Notes under the pieces: generated by a model | What the model was told of the DNA's origin: nothing | What the model saw: the letters and a program-made list of their open reading frames with translations, nothing else | Database searches by the model: none | Translations under genes and position numbers: made by a program | In this document: positions 22,796-29,933 of the stretch, piece after piece | How the letters are laid out: the number at the start of each line of letters is the position of its first letter | How positions within the stretch are numbered: the stretch's first letter is position 1 | NCBI RefSeq assembly: GCF_002632615.1 | Contig: NZ_NITZ01000030.1 | Location: 1-29,933, forward strand | Length of the DNA: 29,933 bases | Reading direction: 5' to 3' | From: Xenorhabdus miraniensis | Lineage (GTDB): Bacteria; Pseudomonadota; Gammaproteobacteria; Enterobacterales; Enterobacteriaceae

Positions 22796-23577
22796 ATCTT
22801 AATTTGAAAATAAGATAATTTTATGCAGGTGATGAGATTACAACCTGCTAGGCGATAGTTTGAAAATATAAAAGTTAAAATGCTAAGAGGTAACATAAGT
22901 ATCAAGAAAACAATAACAATATAATATAATGCATCAGGGTTTTGTATTATGGTTGCTATAAAAACAATAAACATGCAGATTAACGTTGCTCTTAATGATG
23001 AACAAGAATCATCGGATGTTTTCATTATCCAAGCAAGAAAATTTCCATCAGTTGCTTCTCTTTCAAAAGAGAAATTTCTAATTAAAGCCAATTGTTCTTT
23101 AAGTGTGAACGTTTTTATAATTAACTTTCTTAGTTTAGGGTTTTTCTCTATATAGATTTTCTTCCTTTTTTTATTTATCGGTTTACTAGGATTATGTTCT
23201 GAGCTAGGTTCAAAAAATATTCTGTTAGTGAGAGCGAACAAAAACAGTTTTATACCTATGGAATAACTGTAACCGATGATTTTAGCTTTATCTAATATTC
23301 TCAAAAAGGAAACAGATAAATAGATAAAGAAAAGGTAATTGAACCAATTAACTTTGGAGGTCATTATATATAATGCAATGGCGATTATAATAAAAAATAG
23401 AGTGGCTCGTTTTACAGATTCCATATTTTCATAGGCCAGCCATTTTATCCAAGCGGTAAAATCATCGGATGTTTCATTTTTTACTAATGTAAAGCTTTTG
23501 AGTAGGGTAATTTGTTCTGTAAATGTAAATAATTTAATTATTGATTTCCTAATTTTTTTGTCATGAGTTAATCGCAT
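22783..23577 (-). CDS. Duplicated membrane protein, candidate immunity to the DUF4225-like protein
   Basis: The 264-residue protein consists of two related halves. Half one: KKIRKSIIKLFTFTEQITLL (7-26), SDDFTAWIKW, then two membrane segments at about 58-73 and 80-94. Half two: LRKLIIKTFTLKEQLALIRN (149-168), GNFLAWIMK, then membrane segments at about 197-212 and 217-237. A charged linker (KPINKKRKKIYIEKNPK) joins them. It has no recognised family. Inner-membrane proteins beside membrane-acting T6SS effectors are usually immunity proteins, and this gene is convergent with the effector. Its own promoter would let it be made without the hcp operon. ATG 23577 has GGGA 5 nt upstream. Confidence 0.65.
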   Translation of the reverse strand: MRLTHDKKIRKSIIKLFTFTEQITLLKSFTLVKNETSDDFTAWIKWLAYENMESVKRATLFFIIIAIALYIMTSKVNWFNYLFFIYLSVSFLRILDKAKIIGYSYSIGIKLFLFALTNRIFFEPSSEHNPSKPINKKRKKIYIEKNPKLRKLIIKTFTLKEQLALIRNFSFEREATDGNFLAWIMKTSDDSCSSLRATLICMFIVFIATIIQNPDALYYIVIVFLILMLPLSILTFIFSNYRLAGCNLITCIKLSYFQIKIKTL

Positions 23578-23744
23578 AGTTATCCCAAATTTATCAGATT
23601 AAATCGTAATTTATTTTTAATTCAGCATAATATAATAGAATGAATAGTAGTGATTACTCAAGTATCACAATTAGATGAACTTAAAAACAGGATTTGGTCA
23701 CGTATTAAATCCATTGATTAGCATACTGACCTCATTTCATCCCC

Positions 23745-23766
23745 GTGGGGTAATCTGTTACCCCAC
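23745..23766. repeat. Inverted pair of putative integrase arm-type sites
   Basis: GTGGGGTAA (23745-23753) faces its complement TTACCCCAC (23758-23766) across 4 nt, a perfect dyad. It is the same 9-mer as the direct pairs at 6914 and 23869. Confidence 0.6.
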
Positions 23767-23868
23767 GCTATCAGCCCTTTTCGAATACATTTACTCTTTT
23801 TAAGATGCTATGACAGCATGTACTTTGTTACTATGCTTTGTTGTGTTTTAGTGCTCGTGCAATGACTT

Positions 23869-23889
23869 GTGGGGTAACGCGTGGGGTAA
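23869..23889 (+). repeat. Right pair of putative integrase arm-type sites
   Basis: GTGGGGTAA occurs at 23869-23877 and 23881-23889, with the same 12-bp periodicity as the left pair at 6914-6934. It lies about 65 nt inside the right attachment repeat. Confidence 0.65.
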
Positions 23890-23952
23890 TAAAATGAATT
23901 TTTCACCTTGTGTAGAACTAAAACTTATTAAAATTCAATAGGAAATAAATTT

Positions 23953-23970
23953 ATGTTAAGTTATCGTCAC
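23953..23970 (+). repeat. attR: right 18-bp attachment repeat inside rlmJ
   Basis: ATGTTAAGTTATCGTCAC is identical to 6765-6782 and encodes MLSYRH, the start of rlmJ. The crossover lies within these 18 bp. Confidence 0.85.
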
Positions 23971-24795
23971 AGCTTCCATGCCGGCAACCATGCTGATGTG
24001 CTTAAGCACACGGTGCAAAGCCTTATCATTGAGTCACTTAAAACAAAAGAAAAACCTTTCCTGTATCTGGATACGCACGCGGGCGCAGGCCGTTATCAAT
24101 TGAGTGGAGAACATGCCGAGCGTACAGGGGAGTATCTGGAAGGTATTGCCCGTATTTGGCAGCGTAATGATATTCCTGAGGAATTGTCGGCTTACATTAA
24201 GGCAGTGAAGGCACTGAACCAAAATGGTTCGCTACGCTATTATCCAGGTTCTCCGTTGATTGCCCGTCATTTATTGCGTGAATATGATGAGCTTAATCTG
24301 AGTGAATTGCATCCCAGTGATTTTCCTTTGTTACGCACAGAATTTTCCCGTGACAATCGTACCCGTGTCCTGAAGGAAGATGGTTTTCAACAGCTGAAAT
24401 CAAAATTGCCACCAAGAAGCCGTCGCGGCTTTGTGCTGATTGACCCGCCTTATGAACTGAAATCGGATTATAAAAATGTCGTTTATGGCATTCAGGAAGG
24501 GTATAAGCGCTTTGCTACAGGTACTTATGCACTGTGGTATCCCGTTGTACTGCGCCAGCAGATTAAACGCTTAGTGAAGGATCTGGAAGCGACAGGTATC
24601 CGCAAGATTTTACAAATTGAACTTGGTGTGCGCCCTGACAGTGATCAACGTGGCATGACGGCTTCAGGCATGATTGTTATTAACCCACCATGGAAATTAG
24701 AACAGCAGATGAAGGCAGTATTGCCGTGGCTGCATCAGGTACTGGTTCCTGAAGGTATAGGACACACCTTAGTGGAGTGGATAGTACCTGAATAA
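23953..24795 (+). CDS. rlmJ: 23S rRNA (adenine(2030)-N6)-methyltransferase RlmJ
   Basis: The 280-residue protein begins MLSYRHSFHAGNHADVLKHT, diagnostic of RlmJ (formerly YhiR). It methylates A2030 of 23S rRNA using S-adenosylmethionine. The cofactor loop is YLDTHAGAGRY (39-49) and the catalytic motif is DPPYE (164-168) in RGFVLIDPPYELK; NPPWKLE follows near the C-terminus. Length is normal. The first six codons are shared with the element's attachment site, so integration keeps the coding sequence whole but replaces the upstream region. AGGAAA about 8 nt upstream is supplied by the element. As in E. coli, gor follows on the same strand, 151 nt away. Confidence 0.95.
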   Translation: MLSYRHSFHAGNHADVLKHTVQSLIIESLKTKEKPFLYLDTHAGAGRYQLSGEHAERTGEYLEGIARIWQRNDIPEELSAYIKAVKALNQNGSLRYYPGSPLIARHLLREYDELNLSELHPSDFPLLRTEFSRDNRTRVLKEDGFQQLKSKLPPRSRRGFVLIDPPYELKSDYKNVVYGIQEGYKRFATGTYALWYPVVLRQQIKRLVKDLEATGIRKILQIELGVRPDSDQRGMTASGMIVINPPWKLEQQMKAVLPWLHQVLVPEGIGHTLVEWIVPE

Positions 24796-24946
24796 GGGAA
24801 AGTTCAACGTGGCGTTATGACTCCAATAGCCGTGGCCTATGGCAGTGAAAGCTAGAATCGTCCACAGACAGTGATAGTTTTTTGTCATAATAGGCGTCAG
24901 GTTGAACTTAGCAGTAACTTAATTGATTAGACGGAAGTGACCTAAG

Positions 24947-26302
24947 ATGAGTAAACATTACGATTATATTGCAATTGGTGGCGGCAGTGGCGGCATTGCT
25001 TCCATTAACCGTGCAGCCATGTATGGGCAGACATGTGCCCTGATTGAAGCAAAAGCATTAGGTGGAACATGTGTTAATGTGGGTTGTGTGCCGAAGAAAG
25101 TGATGTGGCATGCTGCGCAAATTGCCGAATCTATTCATCAATATGGTCCCGACTATGGTTTTGATACTACCGTTAATCATTTTGATTGGAAAAAACTGAT
25201 TGCCAGCCGCACTGCTTATATTGATCGCATTCATCAGTCATATGAGCGTGTATTGGGCAACAATAAGGTAGATGTCATTCAAGGTTTTGCTCGTTTCATT
25301 GATGCGCACGCTGTTGAAGTTAATGGTGAAAAAATTACGGCTGACCATATCCTGATTGCAACAGGTGGTCGCCCGATGCGTCCGAATATTCCCGGTGCGG
25401 AATACGGTATTGATTCAGATGGTTTCTTCGAGCTGGATGAGATGCCGAAACGTGTTGCTGTGGTGGGCGCTGGTTATATCGCCGTTGAAATCGCGGGTGT
25501 TTTGAATGCGCTGGGTAGCGAAACTCACCTGTTTGTTCGTAAACATGCCCCGCTGCGCTCTTTCGACCCTATGATTGTGGATACTTTGCTGGAAGTCATC
25601 AAAAACGAGGGGCCGACACTGCATACGGATGCAATATTAAAATCCGTGATGAAAAACAGTGATGGCAGCCTGACCGTTCAGTTACAGGATGGCAGAGAGC
25701 AGACGGTTGATACGTTGATTTGGGCGATTGGGCGTGAACCGATGACGGATAATCTGAATCTGGCTGCAACAGGTGTTGAGCTGAATGAGAAAGGTTATAT
25801 CCAGGTCGATAAATATCAGAATACCAATGTTAATGGCATTTATGCCGTTGGCGATAACACTGGCGCGATAGAATTGACCCCAGTCGCTATCGCGGCAGGG
25901 CGTCGTTTATCCGAACGTTTGTTTAATAATAAATCGGAAGAGCATCTGGATTACACCAATGTGCCAACGGTGGTCTTCAGTCATCCGCCAATCGGTGTTG
26001 TCGGTTTGACGGAGCCGCAGGCAAAGGCGCAGTATGGTGACGATCAGGTTAAGGTTTATACATCGTCCTTTACCGCAATGTATACGGCTGTGACGCAACA
26101 CCGCCAGCCATGCCGCATGAAGTTAGTGTGTGCGGGTGAAGATGAGAAGATTGTGGGTATCCATGGTATCGGTTTTGGTATGGATGAGATCCTGCAAGGC
26201 TTTGCAGTTGCGCTGAAAATGGGGGCAACGAAAAAGGATTTTGATAATACGGTTGCTATCCATCCGACCGCGGCGGAAGAGTTTGTTACTATGACACGTT
26301 AG
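24947..26302 (+). CDS. gorA: Glutathione-disulfide reductase
   Basis: The 451-residue flavoenzyme reduces oxidised glutathione with NADPH in the cytoplasm and maintains thiol redox balance. It has the FAD-binding [13 protein letters not shown] (7-19), the redox disulfide [13 protein letters not shown] (Cys 42 and Cys 47), the NADPH-binding [15 protein letters not shown] near 169, a second FAD motif [18 protein letters not shown], and the C-terminal active-site [11 protein letters not shown] (His 439). Length and motifs match E. coli Gor. The start follows GGAAGTGACCTAAG with a modest ribosome site. The order rlmJ-gor is conserved in enterobacteria and identifies the right side as host backbone. 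Confidence 0.96.
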   Translation: MSKHYDYIAIGGGSGGIASINRAAMYGQTCALIEAKALGGTCVNVGCVPKKVMWHAAQIAESIHQYGPDYGFDTTVNHFDWKKLIASRTAYIDRIHQSYERVLGNNKVDVIQGFARFIDAHAVEVNGEKITADHILIATGGRPMRPNIPGAEYGIDSDGFFELDEMPKRVAVVGAGYIAVEIAGVLNALGSETHLFVRKHAPLRSFDPMIVDTLLEVIKNEGPTLHTDAILKSVMKNSDGSLTVQLQDGREQTVDTLIWAIGREPMTDNLNLAATGVELNEKGYIQVDKYQNTNVNGIYAVGDNTGAIELTPVAIAAGRRLSERLFNNKSEEHLDYTNVPTVVFSHPPIGVVGLTEPQAKAQYGDDQVKVYTSSFTAMYTAVTQHRQPCRMKLVCAGEDEKIVGIHGIGFGMDEILQGFAVALKMGATKKDFDNTVAIHPTAAEEFVTMTR

Positions 26303-26344
26303 TGTAGAAATCTCACTTCCACATGTTTTTACCGCTGGAAAATA

Positions 26345-26376
26345 CATACTAGGCCAGCATGAATTGGCCTAGTATG
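26345..26376. terminator. Perfect 12-bp hairpin between convergent genes
   Basis: CATACTAGGCCA (26345-26356) pairs perfectly with TGGCCTAGTATG (26365-26376) around an 8-nt loop. It follows gorA and lies past the end of the convergent helicase gene. A T-run is absent, so termination may be rho-assisted; it could also be a small dispersed repeat. Confidence 0.5.
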
Positions 26377-26467
26377 ACTATAGCCCAATTTTGAAGGTTA
26401 CTATTCCCCTATAAAAATACGTCATAATTTGAGTAATGGAATAAGATCAATAGCTTGAATGAAGTTG

Positions 26468-29245
26468 TTAGAACACCGACCCATGTTGTTCCGTATCAGA
26501 TTCAGGTATGATTGCGATGATATCTTGTAATGCCTTTCGAATTATTCTCTCTTCTCCACTTCTTTTCGTCGGAAACCGTAATAATGGAACGCCTAACTTA
26601 AGCAAGATACTATTTTTTATCAGATCTCTCTGTCTCTGCTCAGGATCGAGTGCATGTGTTTGATAACCATCAACTTCTATTGCAAGCACAGGAAGCTTAT
26701 CTAGCTTATTGAAAATTAAAAAATCTATGTGGCTATTCAGATGTTGACCGAATCTCTTTTCTCTTTCCGTTAAGACTTCAAAATCACTTATCAATAAGCT
26801 CAGTGGGTAATTATGCTTGTACGTAAATGAAGTAAAAATCTCATCGACAAGAATATCATTTAATAGTGTAGCCATTAAGTTTTCAGATAAGTAGTCAGAT
26901 GTATTTACAGTACGCATTTTAAAATCTTGCAAAACAGGTGAGTACTCACTGTATAAGCAGTCGAATATTGAGATAGTTTTACTTTCAAAAATGTTAGGTG
27001 ACATCGATTGATATTCTATATGGCGTATTAAGTCACCAATATTCGTTCCTTGCTGTTTAAATAAGTTGGCTGACATTACCATAATAAATTGCGCTTTTGC
27101 TCGTGAAACTGCAACATTGATCAAATTTGGACTGTCGTTAAATTTGTCTGACCAGCTCGCCGTTGGGCTGTATATAATAATGTCTTTTTCACGTCCTTGA
27201 AATTTGTGTGCGGTATCTATTTTTATACGTTTTTTATCAATAATGTGGTTAGCGTTCATAACTTGGGCACGATAAGGCGTGACGATCCCGATTTTTTCTG
27301 GCTCTATATTAGCAAGGTGTGCTTCAAGCAATTCCTCTTTAATAACTTCTAACTCACGGAAGTTGATTTGGCTTTTGCCACTGGGGTCTTTGCAAGTGTG
27401 GTGACCAGGAGCAGTCTTAAAAATTTTAAATGGCTCAGTATCTGAATTAGTCATGATAACAAGCTGGTTGTCATAATACTTCTGATTGCAGAAGTCGATG
27501 ATCCTAGGATGGCAACGATAGTGCTCTTTAAGTAGCGTGGAAGGTGCCCCCTTAGCAAACACCTTGTTTACAGATGACAATAGACTTTCAGTTAGATAAC
27601 TATACTCAGCTTGAATACCGAAGTGTTCATCAATATCGGGATGGGTGGCAATGAGCGACTTACTTGGAATATGAGGTATCTGCCTCAAATCGCCGACGAC
27701 AATCATGTTTTTGGCACACGCCATAGCGAGCACTCCAGTGAGGAGGTTTACTTGCGATGCTTCATCTACAATGAGATAGTCAAATAGTTCATTGTCGCCT
27801 TTATTGTTAATGATTGAATCTGTTGTGCTTAGTACGACAGGAAAGCGCTTAACAAAATTGCCGAAAAATTTTTTGTAGGACCGATTATTAAACTTAATTT
27901 GATCCATTTTGTGGTGCGTTGAGAAAATATGGTGTTTTAAAACAGCCATCGAGTTATCTGTATATTGCCTTAACAAATCTTCGAAATTGTGTTGGTTTAG
28001 CTTTTGATCAATTGAGAATTTACTCTCTACAAGTTCTGTTTTTTTTCTTCGATAGTACTCAGAGGCAAGTCCTTTGAACAAGCGGCTAGAAAGGGATTTG
28101 ACATCCTTGAACTTATAAATCCCGTATTTAAATAGCCACTTAAACCTTAGTGGCCAAGACAGCTTTTCATTTATCGAGAAATACTCGACCTCAGCCATAA
28201 ATCTCATTAAATTTGGTGTTGACCATTTGTTGCCAAAAGACCACTTAGATGGATTTATCGGATCTACAGAGAAATGCTTATCAAAATACTTATTCTCGAT
28301 CTCAAGCCTGCTTATTAATTCTCGGGTTCTTGCTTGCTCATTTTTAAGTTCAAGTAACTCAGAAATCAGATTGTCAATGGAAGTAATTTCTTGTCTGGTT
28401 TGATGTAATTCCCTTGCAGAAAGCTCCCAATGAGTAACTTCAGGAATGTTATTTTCTTTCGCAAAGAACACTTTTTGTAAGTCTGCCTTTCCAAGGCTGG
28501 CAGCAATAAAAGCAAATCCTTCCTTTTCCAATTTTTCATAAATATTATTCGTTGCCTCATTATTCCCAGCAACCACTGAAACTGTCTTATTTTGGCAGAC
28601 CAAGTTTGCAATTATGTTGAGTATGGTTTGTGTTTTTCCTGTTCCAGGGGGACCTTGAATAAGGCTTATTTGTGATGTTAACGCATTTATAACTGCCTCA
28701 CGCTGCGATGGATTCACACCGAAAGGAAAAATAGTTGATGACAGGGCCTTACTCCTTGGTGGGGAGCTTTTTACAAAATTGCTTAGTACAGAATCATCTC
28801 TGATCTGATTTAATTTATTCTCATAATAGTATTTTACATGAGGAGTCGATTCTTTCAAAAAAGCAGCAATGTATCTGTAATAGTCAATAAGATGTTTGGT
28901 TTCGTTCTGCTTAGCTATATTTGATATTATTTTCACATCAGAGACAGGATAAACTTCACTATTTTCCCCCGAGAAAAAAACCATATATTCATTACCAAAA
29001 ATGAATGCCTCATCATAATTTTCATTTTTTACGTTTTCTAATACAACAATGGAATCTTCGATATTAAGGACTTCTGGGTTATCAAAAAAACGGACGTTTT
29101 TTTTATTGTAGGTAAAAGTTTTTCCACCTAGGAAAGTGACAAAGATTTTGTCATCAGATGGAGTGACTTCAACAACTCTCCCAGTCGTATTTTTGAATTC
29201 ACTTTGTTTACTTCTGGTCAGAACTAAGAACTTCCTCTCATCCAT
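26468..29245 (-). CDS. SF1 (UPF1-like) helicase with C-terminal DUF2726-type nuclease domain
   Basis: The 925-residue protein has an N-terminal region of about 170 residues, then an SF1 helicase. Motifs are Walker A GPPGTGKT (198-205), Walker B VDEAS (493-497), GDLRQIP (518-524), HYRCHP (575-580), QGREKD (683-688) and NVAVSRAK (710-717). An insertion at about 260-460, partly coiled coil, splits the first RecA domain. The C-terminus has a restriction-like fold: HIDFLIF (Asp 841), LAIEVDGYQTH (Glu 857, Asp 859), QRQRDLIKNSILLKLGVPLLRF. That is the DUF2726/Vsr-like pattern. Helicase-nuclease fusions of this kind are common in anti-phage loci; function here is inferred. The gene is AT-rich, single and flanked by IS982 DNA, which suggests acquisition. 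The start ATG 29245 has only a weak ribosome site. Confidence 0.82.
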   Translation of the reverse strand: MDERKFLVLTRSKQSEFKNTTGRVVEVTPSDDKIFVTFLGGKTFTYNKKNVRFFDNPEVLNIEDSIVVLENVKNENYDEAFIFGNEYMVFFSGENSEVYPVSDVKIISNIAKQNETKHLIDYYRYIAAFLKESTPHVKYYYENKLNQIRDDSVLSNFVKSSPPRSKALSSTIFPFGVNPSQREAVINALTSQISLIQGPPGTGKTQTILNIIANLVCQNKTVSVVAGNNEATNNIYEKLEKEGFAFIAASLGKADLQKVFFAKENNIPEVTHWELSARELHQTRQEITSIDNLISELLELKNEQARTRELISRLEIENKYFDKHFSVDPINPSKWSFGNKWSTPNLMRFMAEVEYFSINEKLSWPLRFKWLFKYGIYKFKDVKSLSSRLFKGLASEYYRRKKTELVESKFSIDQKLNQHNFEDLLRQYTDNSMAVLKHHIFSTHHKMDQIKFNNRSYKKFFGNFVKRFPVVLSTTDSIINNKGDNELFDYLIVDEASQVNLLTGVLAMACAKNMIVVGDLRQIPHIPSKSLIATHPDIDEHFGIQAEYSYLTESLLSSVNKVFAKGAPSTLLKEHYRCHPRIIDFCNQKYYDNQLVIMTNSDTEPFKIFKTAPGHHTCKDPSGKSQINFRELEVIKEELLEAHLANIEPEKIGIVTPYRAQVMNANHIIDKKRIKIDTAHKFQGREKDIIIYSPTASWSDKFNDSPNLINVAVSRAKAQFIMVMSANLFKQQGTNIGDLIRHIEYQSMSPNIFESKTISIFDCLYSEYSPVLQDFKMRTVNTSDYLSENLMATLLNDILVDEIFTSFTYKHNYPLSLLISDFEVLTEREKRFGQHLNSHIDFLIFNKLDKLPVLAIEVDGYQTHALDPEQRQRDLIKNSILLKLGVPLLRFPTKRSGEERIIRKALQDIIAIIPESDTEQHGSVF

Positions 29246-29392
29246 GTATCAATAATCTCATTTTCAGATAAAACAACACAGGGCGGTATTCTAACTTAAA
29301 ACATCCGAAGTTCCATACTAATGGCAGTGAGTTCAGGGCCTAGGCTCGCCCTAAAGCCTCATTCATATATCATCAATAACCACTAAATAACC
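29246..29392. other. Spacer between helicase gene and IS982 remnant
   Basis: No gene is seen. It must hold the helicase promoter, but I cannot pick one. The outer end of the IS982-family element probably lies near 29388 (AACCTCAGCTTCG), although the terminal repeat cannot be confirmed without its partner. Confidence 0.35.
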
Positions 29393-29908
29393 TCAGCTTC
29401 GTTTAAGAATAGCGATATCATTATCCCGTAAATTCAAGCTCGGTTTTTTAGGTTGGAATGTATAGGCAATGAGGCCTGCGGCGATTTCCAGCAGAAAACC
29501 AAGCTGACTACGATGTCTTGAATGCTCGATCTGAGAAATATTTTTGAGCTGATCAATGACCGTTTCTATCAAAAATCGTCTTCTTAACATCAGCCTATCC
29601 CAGAGAGATAACGTTTTGGCTTTCATGTTGCTACGGACATTAGTGATTAACGTAACACCTTCTGCTTCCAACTCATCGCATAAAGCCTGTGATAAATACC
29701 CTTTATCGCCATATAAACATCCCGTTAACCCTTTTGCCAGCGCTTTGACAGGGTGACGATCATCCTTGTTTCCTGCGGTTAATTTCACGGCCAAAAGTTC
29801 ACCACAATCATTGATAACCAGATGAAGCTTAAAGCCATAAAACCATATATGGACGCCCCCGGTTGTGCAAGCATTGAGTCGATACGGTTTGCTACCATAT
29901 ATCCGGCG
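29393..29908 (-). pseudogene. IS982-family transposase, C-terminal part, apparently disrupted or cut by the window
   Basis: The frame reads WFYGFKLHLVINDCGELLAV, KLTAGNKDDRHPVKALAKGL, YGDKGYLSQALCDELEAEGV, LSLWDRLMLRRRFLIETVID and IEHSRHRSQLGFLLEIAAGL. This is the C-terminal half of IS982-type DDE transposases, with the second Asp in YGDKGY and the Glu in RRRFLIETVID. Upstream the frame stays open to a TGA at 29909-29911 and has no good start. Intact proteins have about 290 residues, so the N-terminal part is either frameshifted or lies outside the window. Probably inactive, but the window edge prevents certainty. Confidence 0.75.
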
Positions 29909-29933
29909 TCATAAAGGACTTATTTGCCCGCGC

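Larger units (their letters stand above)
23578..23952. other. Right end of the element, non-coding
   Basis: No gene is seen. It holds the right-hand GTGGGGTAA repeats and supplies a new ribosome site for rlmJ (AGGAAA about 8 nt before ATG 23953). Any rlmJ promoter used after integration must lie here or further inside the element. Confidence 0.6.
6765..23970. mobile_element. Capsid-forming phage-inducible chromosomal island (cf-PICI) inserted at rlmJ
   Basis: The element is bounded by an 18-bp direct repeat and has an integrase at its left end. Its gene set is integrase, AlpA, a small repressor-like protein, P4-type primase-helicase, major capsid, prohead protease, portal, head closure, head-tail connector, HNH, small and large terminase. 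No tail tube, tape measure, baseplate, fibre, holin or lysin gene is present. This order and content match cf-PICIs, satellites that form their own capsids, package their own DNA and take tails from helper phages. Two non-phage cargo regions are AT-rich: a nuclease pair at 12438-13771 and an Hcp cassette at 21320-23577. All core genes look full length, so the element may be active. Confidence 0.85.

Noticed and set aside
22949..23155. Plus-strand frame within the membrane protein region
   Set aside because: The opposite strand has an internally duplicated protein with clear membrane segments, which explains the region better.
1..29933. CRISPR arrays, tRNA or rRNA genes
   Set aside because: No regularly spaced repeats, tRNA cloverleaf or rRNA sequence was seen; the attachment site is a protein gene start rather than a tRNA.

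Overview
The window looks like chromosome from an insect-associated enterobacterium of the Xenorhabdus/Photorhabdus type. This is inferred from the moderate-to-low GC, the rlmJ-gorA host gene pair, and the mix of Rhs/SUKH, SymE, Hcp and IS630/IS982 genes; the species cannot be fixed from sequence alone.

Layout. (1) 1-6600 is a decayed accessory region. It holds a 5'-truncated Rhs tail with a deaminase-type toxin tip and its SUKH-3 immunity gene, an intact SymE-like toxin gene and a broken second copy, an XRE regulator abutting a truncated IS630 transposase, several small unrecognised genes and a DUF1090 periplasmic protein. (2) 6765-23970 is a complete integrative element of about 17.2 kb bounded by an 18-bp direct repeat. 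It carries an integrase, an AlpA-type activator, a YlcI/YnfO-type small DNA-binding protein, a P4-type primase-helicase, a minus-strand nuclease module, and a head and packaging block (major capsid, protease, portal, two connectors, HNH, small and large terminase). A Ner/Nlp-type regulator and a T6SS-type cargo (Hcp, a DUF4225-like protein and a membrane protein) follow. There are no tail, baseplate or lysis genes. This matches the capsid-forming phage-inducible chromosomal islands (cf-PICIs), satellites that build their own heads and borrow helper tails. (3) 23953-26302 holds the host genes rlmJ and gorA. (4) 26468 to the end holds a large SF1 helicase-nuclease gene on the minus strand and part of an IS982-family transposase.

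How it fits together. The element sits exactly on the rlmJ start codon: the 18-bp repeat is the first six codons of rlmJ, so insertion leaves rlmJ intact but swaps its promoter and ribosome binding site for element DNA. Repeats of GTGGGGTAA near both ends look like integrase arm sites. A divergent control region near 9000 has a good sigma70 promoter with dyad operators placed over it, pointing to repression of the replication operon. After terL a stretch of about 155 nt folds on paper into nested stems and may be an undescribed structured RNA. The cargo combines a probable anti-phage nuclease pair with an interbacterial Hcp/effector/immunity set, so the satellite may benefit its host in two kinds of conflict.
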